From Prevotellaceae bacterium UBA2718 (GTDB lineage Bacteria > Bacteroidota > Bacteroidia > Bacteroidales > Bacteroidaceae): a stretch of 5,634 bases of DNA. Position 1 is the stretch's first letter. Every line of letters starts with the position of its first letter. Both the position numbers and the translations under genes were made by a program. Shown piece after piece: positions 1 through 5,197 of the stretch. The notes under the pieces are model-generated. The model was not told the DNA's origin and did no database searches. It saw nothing but the letters and a program-made list of their open reading frames with translations. The DNA lies in the NCBI GenBank assembly GCA_002353975.1, contig DEKQ01000024.1:1-5634 (forward strand), given 5' to 3'.

Positions 1-779
1 TACTCCGGTCCCTTCTGCATCGTGATACGTCCGAGGTATGTCACGACCTTCTCGTTTGGTATCTTGTGAGGCACGATGTCCAGATACTCCTGCGACAGCG
101 GATATACCGCATTATGCATTGCCACGCACTTGCGAGGGTCCTGATGATACTGATTGATGACCGTCTGTCGAGTCAGTTCTGATACGCACATGATGCAGTC
201 AGCGTGGTCCATACCGTTCTTCTCTATGGAATAGACGGTTGGGTTCACCTTGCCGCGTGAACGGTCAAAGTCCGTGGCATGAACGTGTATGCAGAGAGGC
301 TTGCCACTGACGAGCTTTGCGTGTACACCGGCAGGATAGGTCAGCCAGTCGTGGGCATGAATGATGTCAAACTGCTCCGAGCGTGCCAGCACACCGGCTA
401 TGATAGAGAAATTGTTTATCTCGTCGTGCAGGTTGCCTGGATATCCGCCTGCAAATCCCATGCATCCCAGGTCATCCAGACCCTGCATGTAGTTGAAGTC
501 CGCATAGATGTGGTCACGGAAGCGGTAATAGTCCTCAGCCGTGTGTCCTACGAAGCGGTCCTTTATGTTGTCATACTGTACGTCGCGCCAGACTATTGGC
601 ACCTGACTCATATTTATTATTTTCAGGAATTTCTCCTCATCGCCGCATGGACGTGGCATACAGAACGTGGTCTGTACATCGCCCTGTGCGTCAAGGCCTT
701 TCGTGATGCCGTAGGAGGCAACAGCCAAGCCGCCATATATCTTTGGGGGAAACTCCCAACCGAACATTAATACTTTCAT
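1..779 (-). CDS. GT-B glycosyltransferase, glycogen synthase-like, 3' end missing
   Basis: The gene starts with ATG at 777-779 and runs off the left edge after 259 complete codons. The protein begins MKVLMFGWEFPPKIYGGLAV, the N-terminus of GT-B glycosyltransferases of the GT4/GT5 kind, with the substrate-loop motif PPKxxGGL at residues 11-18. Other motifs seen are FDIIHAHDW (137-145), the IHVHATDFDRSRG stretch (164-176), a VSELTR helix (199-204) and GRITMQKG (250-257), which opens the C-terminal nucleotide-sugar-binding domain. That domain, with its catalytic E-x7-E region, lies outside the window. In this family the enzyme transfers glucose from UDP- or ADP-glucose in the cytoplasm. Its place 25 bp behind a debranching enzyme supports a role in glycogen or alpha-glucan metabolism and cotranscription. 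In Bacteroidales a GH57 alpha-amylase often follows, which I infer may lie to the left. Donor and exact product are uncertain; a sucrose- or trehalose-type GT4 enzyme is the main alternative. Confidence 0.88.
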   Translation of the reverse strand, partial: MKVLMFGWEFPPKIYGGLAVASYGITKGLDAQGDVQTTFCMPRPCGDEEKFLKIINMSQVPIVWRDVQYDNIKDRFVGHTAEDYYRFRDHIYADFNYMQGLDDLGCMGFAGGYPGNLHDEINNFSIIAGVLARSEQFDIIHAHDWLTYPAGVHAKLVSGKPLCIHVHATDFDRSRGKVNPTVYSIEKNGMDHADCIMCVSELTRQTVINQYHQDPRKCVAMHNAVYPLSQEYLDIVPHKIPNEKVVTYLGRITMQKGPE

Positions 780-804
780 GTCTGTGAATTAAGGGTTAAA
801 CATC

Positions 805-2790
805 CTATTGCTGCATAAAAACGTCAATGAGCTTCATTGTGCGCAGTATCTCTGCCACATTCATTGCGAAGGCCATTGCTCCACGTCCGTGGAATGGCGG
901 GTTGCCGTCGAAGAGTTCTGATATGGTGCCCGTAGCGTGGTACATCATCTCGTCTTCAAAACCTACCATCTGTCGCTGTACGAAGCTCAGGCGTGTACGC
1001 TTGTATATCTTCAGGCAGGACTCCATATAGAAGCCACCGAGCCAAGGCCATGCCGTACCGTTGTGGTATGCATAGTCACGCTTCACCTGCGGTCCCACGT
1101 ACATCGGGTTGTATCCGCCGCTCTTCGGCGAGAGGGTGCGGAGTCCCTTTGGTGTCAGCAGCTCACGGGTACAGAAATCAAGTACCACTTTCTGCTGCTG
1201 GGGCTCGAGTGGAGAATAATCCAGCGCAACGGCAAAAATCTGATTTGGTCTTACATTCCAATCTTCTATGCCATCCTCACGATAATCAAACAGATAGCCT
1301 GCAGGAGTGATGAATGTCTGCTGGAATGAAGTCTTTACCTTTGCTGCCAGTTCCTCTGCATGAGCAGCCTTTGCATTGTTGCCGTTTAAGCTATATATCT
1401 CAGCACAGAACTTCAGGGCGTTATACCAAAGTGCATTGATTTCTACGACAAAGCCTGTACGCGGAACGACGGGCTTTCCGTTGGCCATACTGTTCATCCA
1501 TGTCATTGGCTTATCGCGTCCCTCTATATGGAGCAGGCCATTGTCGCGCAGCTCAAGGTTGAAGTGCTTGCCTTTCTCTATGTACTCTATGATGTCCAGC
1601 ACCAGTTTGCCGTACTCCTCAACCGCTTTGCCCAGCGACACCTCTTTGGCATACTGCTGTATGGCCCATATAGCCCACAGCATCACGTCAGGCTGCTCTA
1701 TCTCATAGATAGACACCGTGAGCGGCTTGCCCGTCATAAACTCGCGCAAGCCCTTCTCCGCAGTCTTCATGGTTGCCCTGAAGTAGTCGTTTTCGTTTGT
1801 TGCCAGCGTCAGGCCAGGTAAAGATATAAAGGTATCGCGCGCGCGAACCTTGAACCACGGATAGCCGGCGAGCAAGTAGTGTTCCTTGTCTTCCTCTGCC
1901 ACCTTCTCAGGATTCTTTGCGCCCTTGGGAGTCTCCTTGTAGTGGAACTGGTGAGCCGCAGCCACAAGTGTGTTGTAGAAATTGTCGCGTGGCCTGCGAA
2001 CATCCACCTCTTCCTGGAACAGCTTCTTCAGCCCAGATGGCTTGCACTCCTTGAGTGACGCAGTAAACACTACCTCGTCGCCCTTTTTCATTTCCACCTC
2101 GAAGTAGCCCGGCACGTAGAGGTCCTCTATGCACTCATATCCGCGATCAGCCTCCTTATAGTACTCCAGACCCTTATACCAGTTTGGCGTGAAGATAAAC
2201 TCATTCTTCTTCGACAACTGCATATAGAGCTGCGGGTAGTTCTCGTACATTGTTGTCTTGATACCGCCAGGCACCTCGCTATAGTCGCGCATGGCCTTAT
2301 AGTTCTCATGCGTCAGCTCATCGCAACGACGGAACGCCAGGAACGGGCGCAGGCGCAGCGTGACAGAAGAATGGCTGTCATCTATGGTATAACGCACCAT
2401 TACGCGGTCATCGTAATTCTGGAGGATAGTCTCCTTACGCAGCATCACGCCGCCAACCCGGTATATCGTTGTCGGAACTTTGTCGCAGTTATACTCTCTG
2501 ATATACTTGTGACCGTTAGGATTGCACACTCCGCCCCGGTACAGGTGTAGTCCAAGATTGAACTCGGCTCCGTGCTGCACCACCGATGCGTCAAGCGACG
2601 AGAGCAGCACATGGTTCACATCGTCAATGCTTGGGATGGGCACCACGAAGAGTCCATGATACTTGCGAGTGTTACAATCCACCACAGTACTTGAAGAATA
2701 GGCTCCTGAACGGCTGGTACGCAGATATTCCCTCCTCAGGGATTCCTGCAGATTGGTCATCAGAGCCTTTTGAAACTTTAGGTAACTCAT
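805..2790 (-). CDS. Glycogen debranching enzyme (amylo-alpha-1,6-glucosidase)
   Basis: Complete protein of 661 residues, from ATG at 2788-2790 to a TAG stop at 805-807. In this family (GH133 type) the enzyme hydrolyses alpha-1,6-linked glucose at glycogen branch points in the cytoplasm. An N-terminal beta-rich GDE_N-type domain spans roughly residues 15-245, with RTSRSGAYSSSTVVDCNTRKYHGL at about 24-47 as its hallmark. The C-terminal (alpha/alpha)6-barrel spans roughly 270-655. Barrel motifs are AGYPWF (308-313), RDTFISLPGL (318-327), TWMN (430-433), EINALWYNAL (450-459), RPNQ (514-517), GLRTLSP (549-555), YHNGTAWPWL (575-584) and GTISELFDG (621-629). Two motifs differ from the commoner forms I recall: VRARD where WGRD is usual, and TWMN where TWMD is usual. 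Both may be normal for Bacteroidales. There is no signal peptide. M1 is preferred over M11 because related proteins, as I recall them, begin MSYLxFxK. No Shine-Dalgarno sequence is visible. It is first in its transcript, ahead of the glycosyltransferase. Confidence 0.95.
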   Translation of the reverse strand: MSYLKFQKALMTNLQESLRREYLRTSRSGAYSSSTVVDCNTRKYHGLFVVPIPSIDDVNHVLLSSLDASVVQHGAEFNLGLHLYRGGVCNPNGHKYIREYNCDKVPTTIYRVGGVMLRKETILQNYDDRVMVRYTIDDSHSSVTLRLRPFLAFRRCDELTHENYKAMRDYSEVPGGIKTTMYENYPQLYMQLSKKNEFIFTPNWYKGLEYYKEADRGYECIEDLYVPGYFEVEMKKGDEVVFTASLKECKPSGLKKLFQEEVDVRRPRDNFYNTLVAAAHQFHYKETPKGAKNPEKVAEEDKEHYLLAGYPWFKVRARDTFISLPGLTLATNENDYFRATMKTAEKGLREFMTGKPLTVSIYEIEQPDVMLWAIWAIQQYAKEVSLGKAVEEYGKLVLDIIEYIEKGKHFNLELRDNGLLHIEGRDKPMTWMNSMANGKPVVPRTGFVVEINALWYNALKFCAEIYSLNGNNAKAAHAEELAAKVKTSFQQTFITPAGYLFDYREDGIEDWNVRPNQIFAVALDYSPLEPQQQKVVLDFCTRELLTPKGLRTLSPKSGGYNPMYVGPQVKRDYAYHNGTAWPWLGGFYMESCLKIYKRTRLSFVQRQMVGFEDEMMYHATGTISELFDGNPPFHGRGAMAFAMNVAEILRTMKLIDVFMQQ

Positions 2791-2867
2791 AGGTTGTTAT
2801 AGGGTTTTAGTAATAGACTTAAATTAGGGTTTAAGTTAGCCTTAATTTATGACTTATCATAAATCAA
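2791..2867 (-). promoter_or_regulatory. Leader of the debranching enzyme transcript, with an 8-bp inverted repeat
   Basis: If transcription starts near 2867, as the promoter predicts, the mRNA has a leader of about 77 nt. Near its 5' end lies a perfect inverted repeat, ATTTATGA-CTTA-TCATAAAT, at 2845-2864. A weaker repeat CTTAAA/TTTAAG lies at 2818-2823 and 2830-2835. The first could fold as an AU-rich hairpin at the mRNA 5' end, or act as a DNA operator just downstream of the start point. The bases before the ATG contain no GGAGG-like site, which is ordinary for this phylum. The repeats are seen directly; the roles are inferred. Confidence 0.55.
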
Positions 2868-2870
2868 GGG

Positions 2871-2901
2871 CAAAGATAGCAATTTTATATGGATTAGCAA
2901 A
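2871..2901 (-). promoter_or_regulatory. Bacteroidetes-type promoter of the debranching enzyme gene
   Basis: On the minus strand a TTTG box (2898-2901) is followed after exactly 19 bases by TATCTTTG (2871-2878). This is a perfect match to the Bacteroidetes housekeeping consensus TTTG-N19-21-TAnnTTTG. The start point should fall near 2867. The site is directly upstream of the debranching enzyme gene and probably drives both leftward genes. Confidence 0.85.
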
Positions 2902-2914
2902 GGTTTTAACCTTT
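2899..2914. promoter_or_regulatory. Inverted repeat overlapping the -33 box, possible operator
   Basis: AAAGGTTTTAACCTTT is a perfect palindrome with 7-bp arms and a 2-bp centre. Its left arm covers three of the four bases of the -33 box of the debranching enzyme promoter, a place where a bound protein could block or position RNA polymerase. On the plus strand more T residues follow, so it looks a little like a terminator, but no rightward gene ends here. The palindrome is seen; an operator role is inferred. Confidence 0.4.
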
Positions 2915-2970
2915 TTTATCTTATTTGCCCCTGCAAACTGCACTTAGCTTGTGGGCATTATGGCATTTAC

Positions 2971-2991
2971 AAAAAAAAAGAGACCGCACTG
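2971..2991 (-). terminator. Terminator of the small RNA
   Basis: The 3' arm of the closing stem, read on the minus strand as CAGTGCGGTCTC (2980-2991), runs straight into nine U residues (2971-2979). Its pairing partner is the RNA's own 5' end rather than an adjacent arm, an arrangement known for compact structured RNAs. Termination here would largely separate the small RNA from the debranching enzyme gene, which has its own promoter. Confidence 0.65.
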
Positions 2992-3168
2992 ATGATGTGA
3001 TGAAAACTCCTTTAGGAATATGTTTCAGGGGCTTCCCGCTGCTGTAATCCACCGGCATATAGCTTGGTCTGAAAGACTTATTTGTGGCCCGCCATTGGCA
3101 AGGAAGACGTGTCCTGGGGTTTTCGATTTATTTGATGAGTATCCCTATCGAACCAGTACGATCTCGGC
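2971..3168 (-). ncRNA. Structured small RNA, probably 6S-type
   Basis: A transcript of about 190-198 nt is predicted, from a start near 3168 to a U9 tract at 2971-2979. Its ends pair over 12 consecutive base pairs (3154-3165 with 2980-2991, three of them G-U), and the U tract follows at once, so the closing stem can double as the terminator. Further in, CAGG/CCTG (3113-3116 with 3026-3029), CTTCCT/GGGAAG (3101-3106 with 3032-3037), CCAATGGC/GCCGGTGG (3091-3098 with 3049-3056, one mismatch) and a GTCT/AGAC apical hairpin (3074-3077 with 3067-3070) stack into a rod. About 35 unpaired bases on each side form a central bubble. Length, rod shape and bubble fit 6S RNA, which mimics an open promoter and binds RNA polymerase holoenzyme. 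I did not match a known consensus base by base, so 6S is an inference; the existence of a structured RNA gene is firmer. No Shine-Dalgarno site or plausible coding sequence was seen. Confidence 0.72.
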
Positions 3169-3171
3169 GTG

Positions 3172-3203
3172 CAAAGGTAGAAAAAAAACTGTACTCGTGC
3201 AAG
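3172..3203 (-). promoter_or_regulatory. Promoter of the small RNA
   Basis: On the minus strand a CTTG box (3200-3203) lies 20 bases before TACCTTTG (3172-3179). The -7 box is a full match to the Bacteroidetes consensus and the -33 box has one mismatch. The start point predicted about four bases downstream of the -7 box falls just before the 5' arm of the closing stem. This agreement supports both calls. Confidence 0.75.
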
Positions 3204-3241
3204 AGATAATCCGAAAAAAGAAAAACTTAACAGACGGAGGT

Positions 3242-3263
3242 CAATTTATCTTACTGATAATTG
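3242..3263. promoter_or_regulatory. Imperfect inverted repeat at the -33 region of the SulP promoter
   Basis: CAATTTATC (3242-3250) and GATAATTG (3256-3263) are near-perfect inverted arms, differing by one missing base, around a 5-bp centre. The right arm includes the TTG of the -33 box. It could be an operator for the transporter gene. In such AT-rich DNA, chance remains a serious alternative. Confidence 0.25.
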
Positions 3264-3291
3264 GCCGTTTCATATTTTTGTAGTACCTTTG
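3260..3291 (+). promoter_or_regulatory. Promoter of the SulP transporter gene
   Basis: TACCTTTG at 3284-3291 is a full match to the Bacteroidetes -7 box. ATTG at 3260-3263, 20 bases upstream, serves as the -33 box with one mismatch. The start point should be near 3295, giving a leader of roughly 58 nt before the ATG at 3353. It fires in the opposite direction to the small RNA promoter about 80 bp away. Confidence 0.8.
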
Positions 3292-3314
3292 CACCCTATT
3301 TAGTTTCTCATACA

Positions 3315-3336
3315 GTGTGCCACATTCACGGCACAC
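3315..3336 (+). promoter_or_regulatory. Hairpin in the leader of the SulP transporter mRNA
   Basis: GTGTGCC (3315-3321) and GGCACAC (3330-3336) form a perfect 7-bp stem, four of the pairs G-C, with an 8-base loop. It sits between the predicted transcription start and the ATG at 3353, ending 16 bases before it. It could affect mRNA stability or ribosome access, or be a protein-binding palindrome. It also sequesters the alternative GTG start at 3317. The stem is seen; a regulatory role is inferred. Confidence 0.45.
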
Positions 3337-3352
3337 ACAGATTGTATTTCAA

Positions 3353-5068
3353 ATGGCATTCATTAAGACAAACAACATCAAGGGTGATATCTTCGGTGGT
3401 ATCACGGCTGGCATTGTGGCCCTTCCCTTAGCCCTTGCCTTCGGTATTCAGGCTTTTGGCGGCATTGACAGTCCTGAGGCCTCTTCCATCGGAGCCTTGG
3501 CAGGCCTTGTGGGAGCTACTATGCTGGGCTTCCTTGCCTCTCTCTTCGGCGGCACGCACTCACAGATTTCCGGTCCTACGGGTCCCATGACGGTCATTAC
3601 GGCCTCAATCATCAGCGGCGCGTGGACTGCGAGCGGCGGCAGCATCGGCACCGTGCTGATAGCCATGTCGCTGGCAGGCATCTTCTGCGGACTGTTCCAG
3701 ATTCTTTTCGGACTGATACGCATAGGCAAGTACGTGAGGTACATCCCCTACCCCGTCCTCTCAGGCTTCATGAGTGGCATCGGCGTCATCATCATCCTGC
3801 AGCAGCTCTATCCGCTGATAGGCCGCAAGTCACCCGTCAGCACCATTGACATGATAGCCCAGTTCCCTGAGGCTTGCTCACAGGGCATCAACCTTATGGC
3901 CCTGGCAATAGGCATAGGCACCATCCTGCTTATCCTCGCCCTGCCACACCTTACGAAGAAAGTGCCCTCCACCCTGGTGGCACTGATTGTGATGACGCTG
4001 GTTTCCGTTGGCCTGTCATACGACTCAGCCATGACCATCGGCGACATTCCCGCAGGCCTTCCCCTGCCTCTGTTTATGAAGGATGCCATTGACGTCAGCA
4101 GTATTGACTGGCTGACGGCCATCGAGGCAGCCATCGTGCCGGGCCTCACCCTTGCCGGACTGGGCAGCATTGACACGCTGCTGACCTCTGTCGTGGCCGA
4201 CAATCTCACCAAGACCAAGCACAACAGCAACCGCGAGCTCATCGGCCAGGGCATCGGCAACGCATGTGCCGGACTGTTCTGCGGCATCTCCGGAGCCGGT
4301 GCCACTATGCGTACCGTCGTCAATGTGAAGAGCGGCGGACGTACGCAGCTCTCAGGTATGGTTCATGCCATCCTGCTGCTGGCCATCCTCCTCGGCCTCG
4401 GCTCTCTCGTGAAGTATGTGCCGCTGGCAGTGCTGGCAGGCATACTCATCACCGTTGGATGGGGTATCATAGACTTCCGCGGTTTCCGCGACTTGACCCA
4501 CATCCCCAAGGCCGATGCCTTTGTGCTCATCGTGGTATTCCTCATGACGGTATTCGTGGATCTGCTGACCGCTGTCGGCATAGGCATGGTGATAGCCTGC
4601 TTCCTCTTCATGATGCGTGCCGGCGACCTGATAGAGCGTCAGTATGCCGGTGTCACGCTGGAGCAGGAGTTTGACAGGACCATGCCGTGGAATGATGAGG
4701 GCAGCGTAACTGAGGAGATGAAGAAGCACGTGTATATCCAGCGTCTCGGCGGACCGGTGTTCTTCGGTTCCATCACGGGATTCAACAAGGTGATGCACGA
4801 TGTGCCTAAGGACATCAGCACCATCATCATCCGTATGAGGCGCGTCACGTTCATGGACCAGTCTGGTGCATACGCTATGGAGACAGCCATCAAGGACCTG
4901 CAGGCCAAGGGCTATGAGGTGCTGATGACCATCATCCAGCCACAGGCCAATGCCATAATGCACAAGACACATATCATCCCCGGACTCATCCCCGAAAAGC
5001 ATACGTTCAAGACCTTCGAGGATTGCATCGCATATATTAAGGAGCGCGACGCGGAGAGTGAAAAGTGA
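3353..5068 (+). CDS. SulP-family anion transporter with STAS domain
   Basis: A 571-residue inner-membrane protein of the SulP (SLC26) family, of usual length for bacterial members. The membrane part, about residues 10-425, holds TM1 with ITAGIVALPLALAFG (17-31), the family stretch around GGTHSQISGPTGPMT (66-80), YIPYPVLSGFMSGIG (130-144), LAGLGSIDTLL (267-277) and SGAGATMRTVVNVKSGGRTQ (313-332). The cytoplasmic STAS domain, about 457-565, carries FMDQSG (500-505), where Ser504 takes the place of the serine phosphorylated in anti-sigma antagonists. Known SulP proteins carry sulfate, bicarbonate, dicarboxylates or chloride; the substrate cannot be read here. ATG 3353 is preferred. The frame stays open to GTG 3317, but that start lies inside a leader hairpin and would add a 12-residue extension (MPHSRHTQIVFQ) unlike SulP N-termini. 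Neither start has a Shine-Dalgarno site. The final residues and the TGA stop are encoded by a heptamer repeat block, so the natural C-terminus may once have been different. Confidence 0.95.
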   Translation: MAFIKTNNIKGDIFGGITAGIVALPLALAFGIQAFGGIDSPEASSIGALAGLVGATMLGFLASLFGGTHSQISGPTGPMTVITASIISGAWTASGGSIGTVLIAMSLAGIFCGLFQILFGLIRIGKYVRYIPYPVLSGFMSGIGVIIILQQLYPLIGRKSPVSTIDMIAQFPEACSQGINLMALAIGIGTILLILALPHLTKKVPSTLVALIVMTLVSVGLSYDSAMTIGDIPAGLPLPLFMKDAIDVSSIDWLTAIEAAIVPGLTLAGLGSIDTLLTSVVADNLTKTKHNSNRELIGQGIGNACAGLFCGISGAGATMRTVVNVKSGGRTQLSGMVHAILLLAILLGLGSLVKYVPLAVLAGILITVGWGIIDFRGFRDLTHIPKADAFVLIVVFLMTVFVDLLTAVGIGMVIACFLFMMRAGDLIERQYAGVTLEQEFDRTMPWNDEGSVTEEMKKHVYIQRLGGPVFFGSITGFNKVMHDVPKDISTIIIRMRRVTFMDQSGAYAMETAIKDLQAKGYEVLMTIIQPQANAIMHKTHIIPGLIPEKHTFKTFEDCIAYIKERDAESEK

Positions 5069-5090
5069 AGAGTGAAGAGTGAAGAGTGAA
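5056..5090 (+). repeat. Tandem heptamer block, five units, left copy
   Basis: Five contiguous 7-bp units read GAGTGAA, AAGTGAA, GAGTGAA, GAGTGAA and GAGTGAA. The stop codon of the SulP gene (TGA, 5066-5068) lies in the second unit. As 7 is not a multiple of 3, TGA appears in all three rightward frames within 21 bp, so any gene running into the block must stop. On the opposite strand the block has no stop and would read as a 7-residue repeat (FTLHSSL), which explains spurious leftward ORFs here. Confidence 0.95.
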
Positions 5091-5160
5091 AAATTTCCCT
5101 GCGGAGCGCTCGGCACTTGTGACGCTTTGCGCAGCAAAGAAACGCAGGGCACGGTGGCTG
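5091..5160. repeat. 70-bp stem-forming core between the heptamer blocks
   Basis: The core has closing arms CCCTGCG (5097-5103) and CGCAGGG (5143-5149). Inside are an 8-bp palindrome GAGCGCTC (5104-5111) and a compact hairpin CTTTGC-GCA-GCAAAG (5125-5139). With the same-direction heptamer blocks on both sides it looks like a dispersed intergenic repeat unit rather than a gene. No T-rich tail follows the hairpins on either strand, so it is not a typical terminator. I recall heptamer tracts like these from Prevotella and Bacteroides intergenic regions, but copies elsewhere cannot be checked here. Confidence 0.6.
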
Positions 5161-5195
5161 GAGTGAAGAGTGAAAAGTGAAAAGTGAAGAGTGAA
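5161..5195 (+). repeat. Tandem heptamer block, five units, right copy
   Basis: Five contiguous units read GAGTGAA, GAGTGAA, AAGTGAA, AAGTGAA and GAGTGAA, in the same orientation and number as the left block but with a different order of the G/A first-base variants. A further partial unit (GAATGGA) follows and contains the start codon of the next gene. The purine-rich units are the only sequence available as a ribosome-binding region for that gene. Confidence 0.95.
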
Positions 5196-5197
5196 GA

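Noticed and set aside
279..770. 163-residue open frame on the plus strand
   Set aside because: It lies wholly antisense to the glycosyltransferase, whose minus-strand reading shows clear family motifs. The plus product has no recognisable domain.
2899..2920. Rho-independent terminator on the plus strand
   Set aside because: The AAAGGTTTTAACCTTT palindrome is followed by T residues, but no rightward gene ends upstream. The stem is AT-rich, and the site coincides with a promoter box.
2971..3168. Cobalamin riboswitch or signal recognition particle RNA
   Set aside because: GGGAAGC and CAGCAGC stretches first suggested these. The B12-box and GCCACTG elements of the riboswitch are missing, and so is the SRP apical motif (GGAAGGAAGCAGC). 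The RNA also ends in its own terminator well before the next gene.
3020..3283. 87-residue open frame on the plus strand
   Set aside because: It runs across the small RNA gene on the opposite strand and over two promoters, and resembles no protein. The RNA structure explains the sequence better.
5097..5149. Transcription terminator between the SulP and MFS genes
   Set aside because: The stems are GC-rich, but no run of T follows on either strand.
4352..5152. 266-residue open frame on the minus strand
   Set aside because: It is antisense to the SulP gene and stays open partly because the heptamer repeats lack stops on that strand. Its N-terminal part is the repeat-encoded FTLHSSL pattern.
5056..5195. 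CRISPR array or insertion sequence
   Set aside because: The 7-bp contiguous units have no spacers. No transposase, terminal inverted repeats or target duplication are visible.
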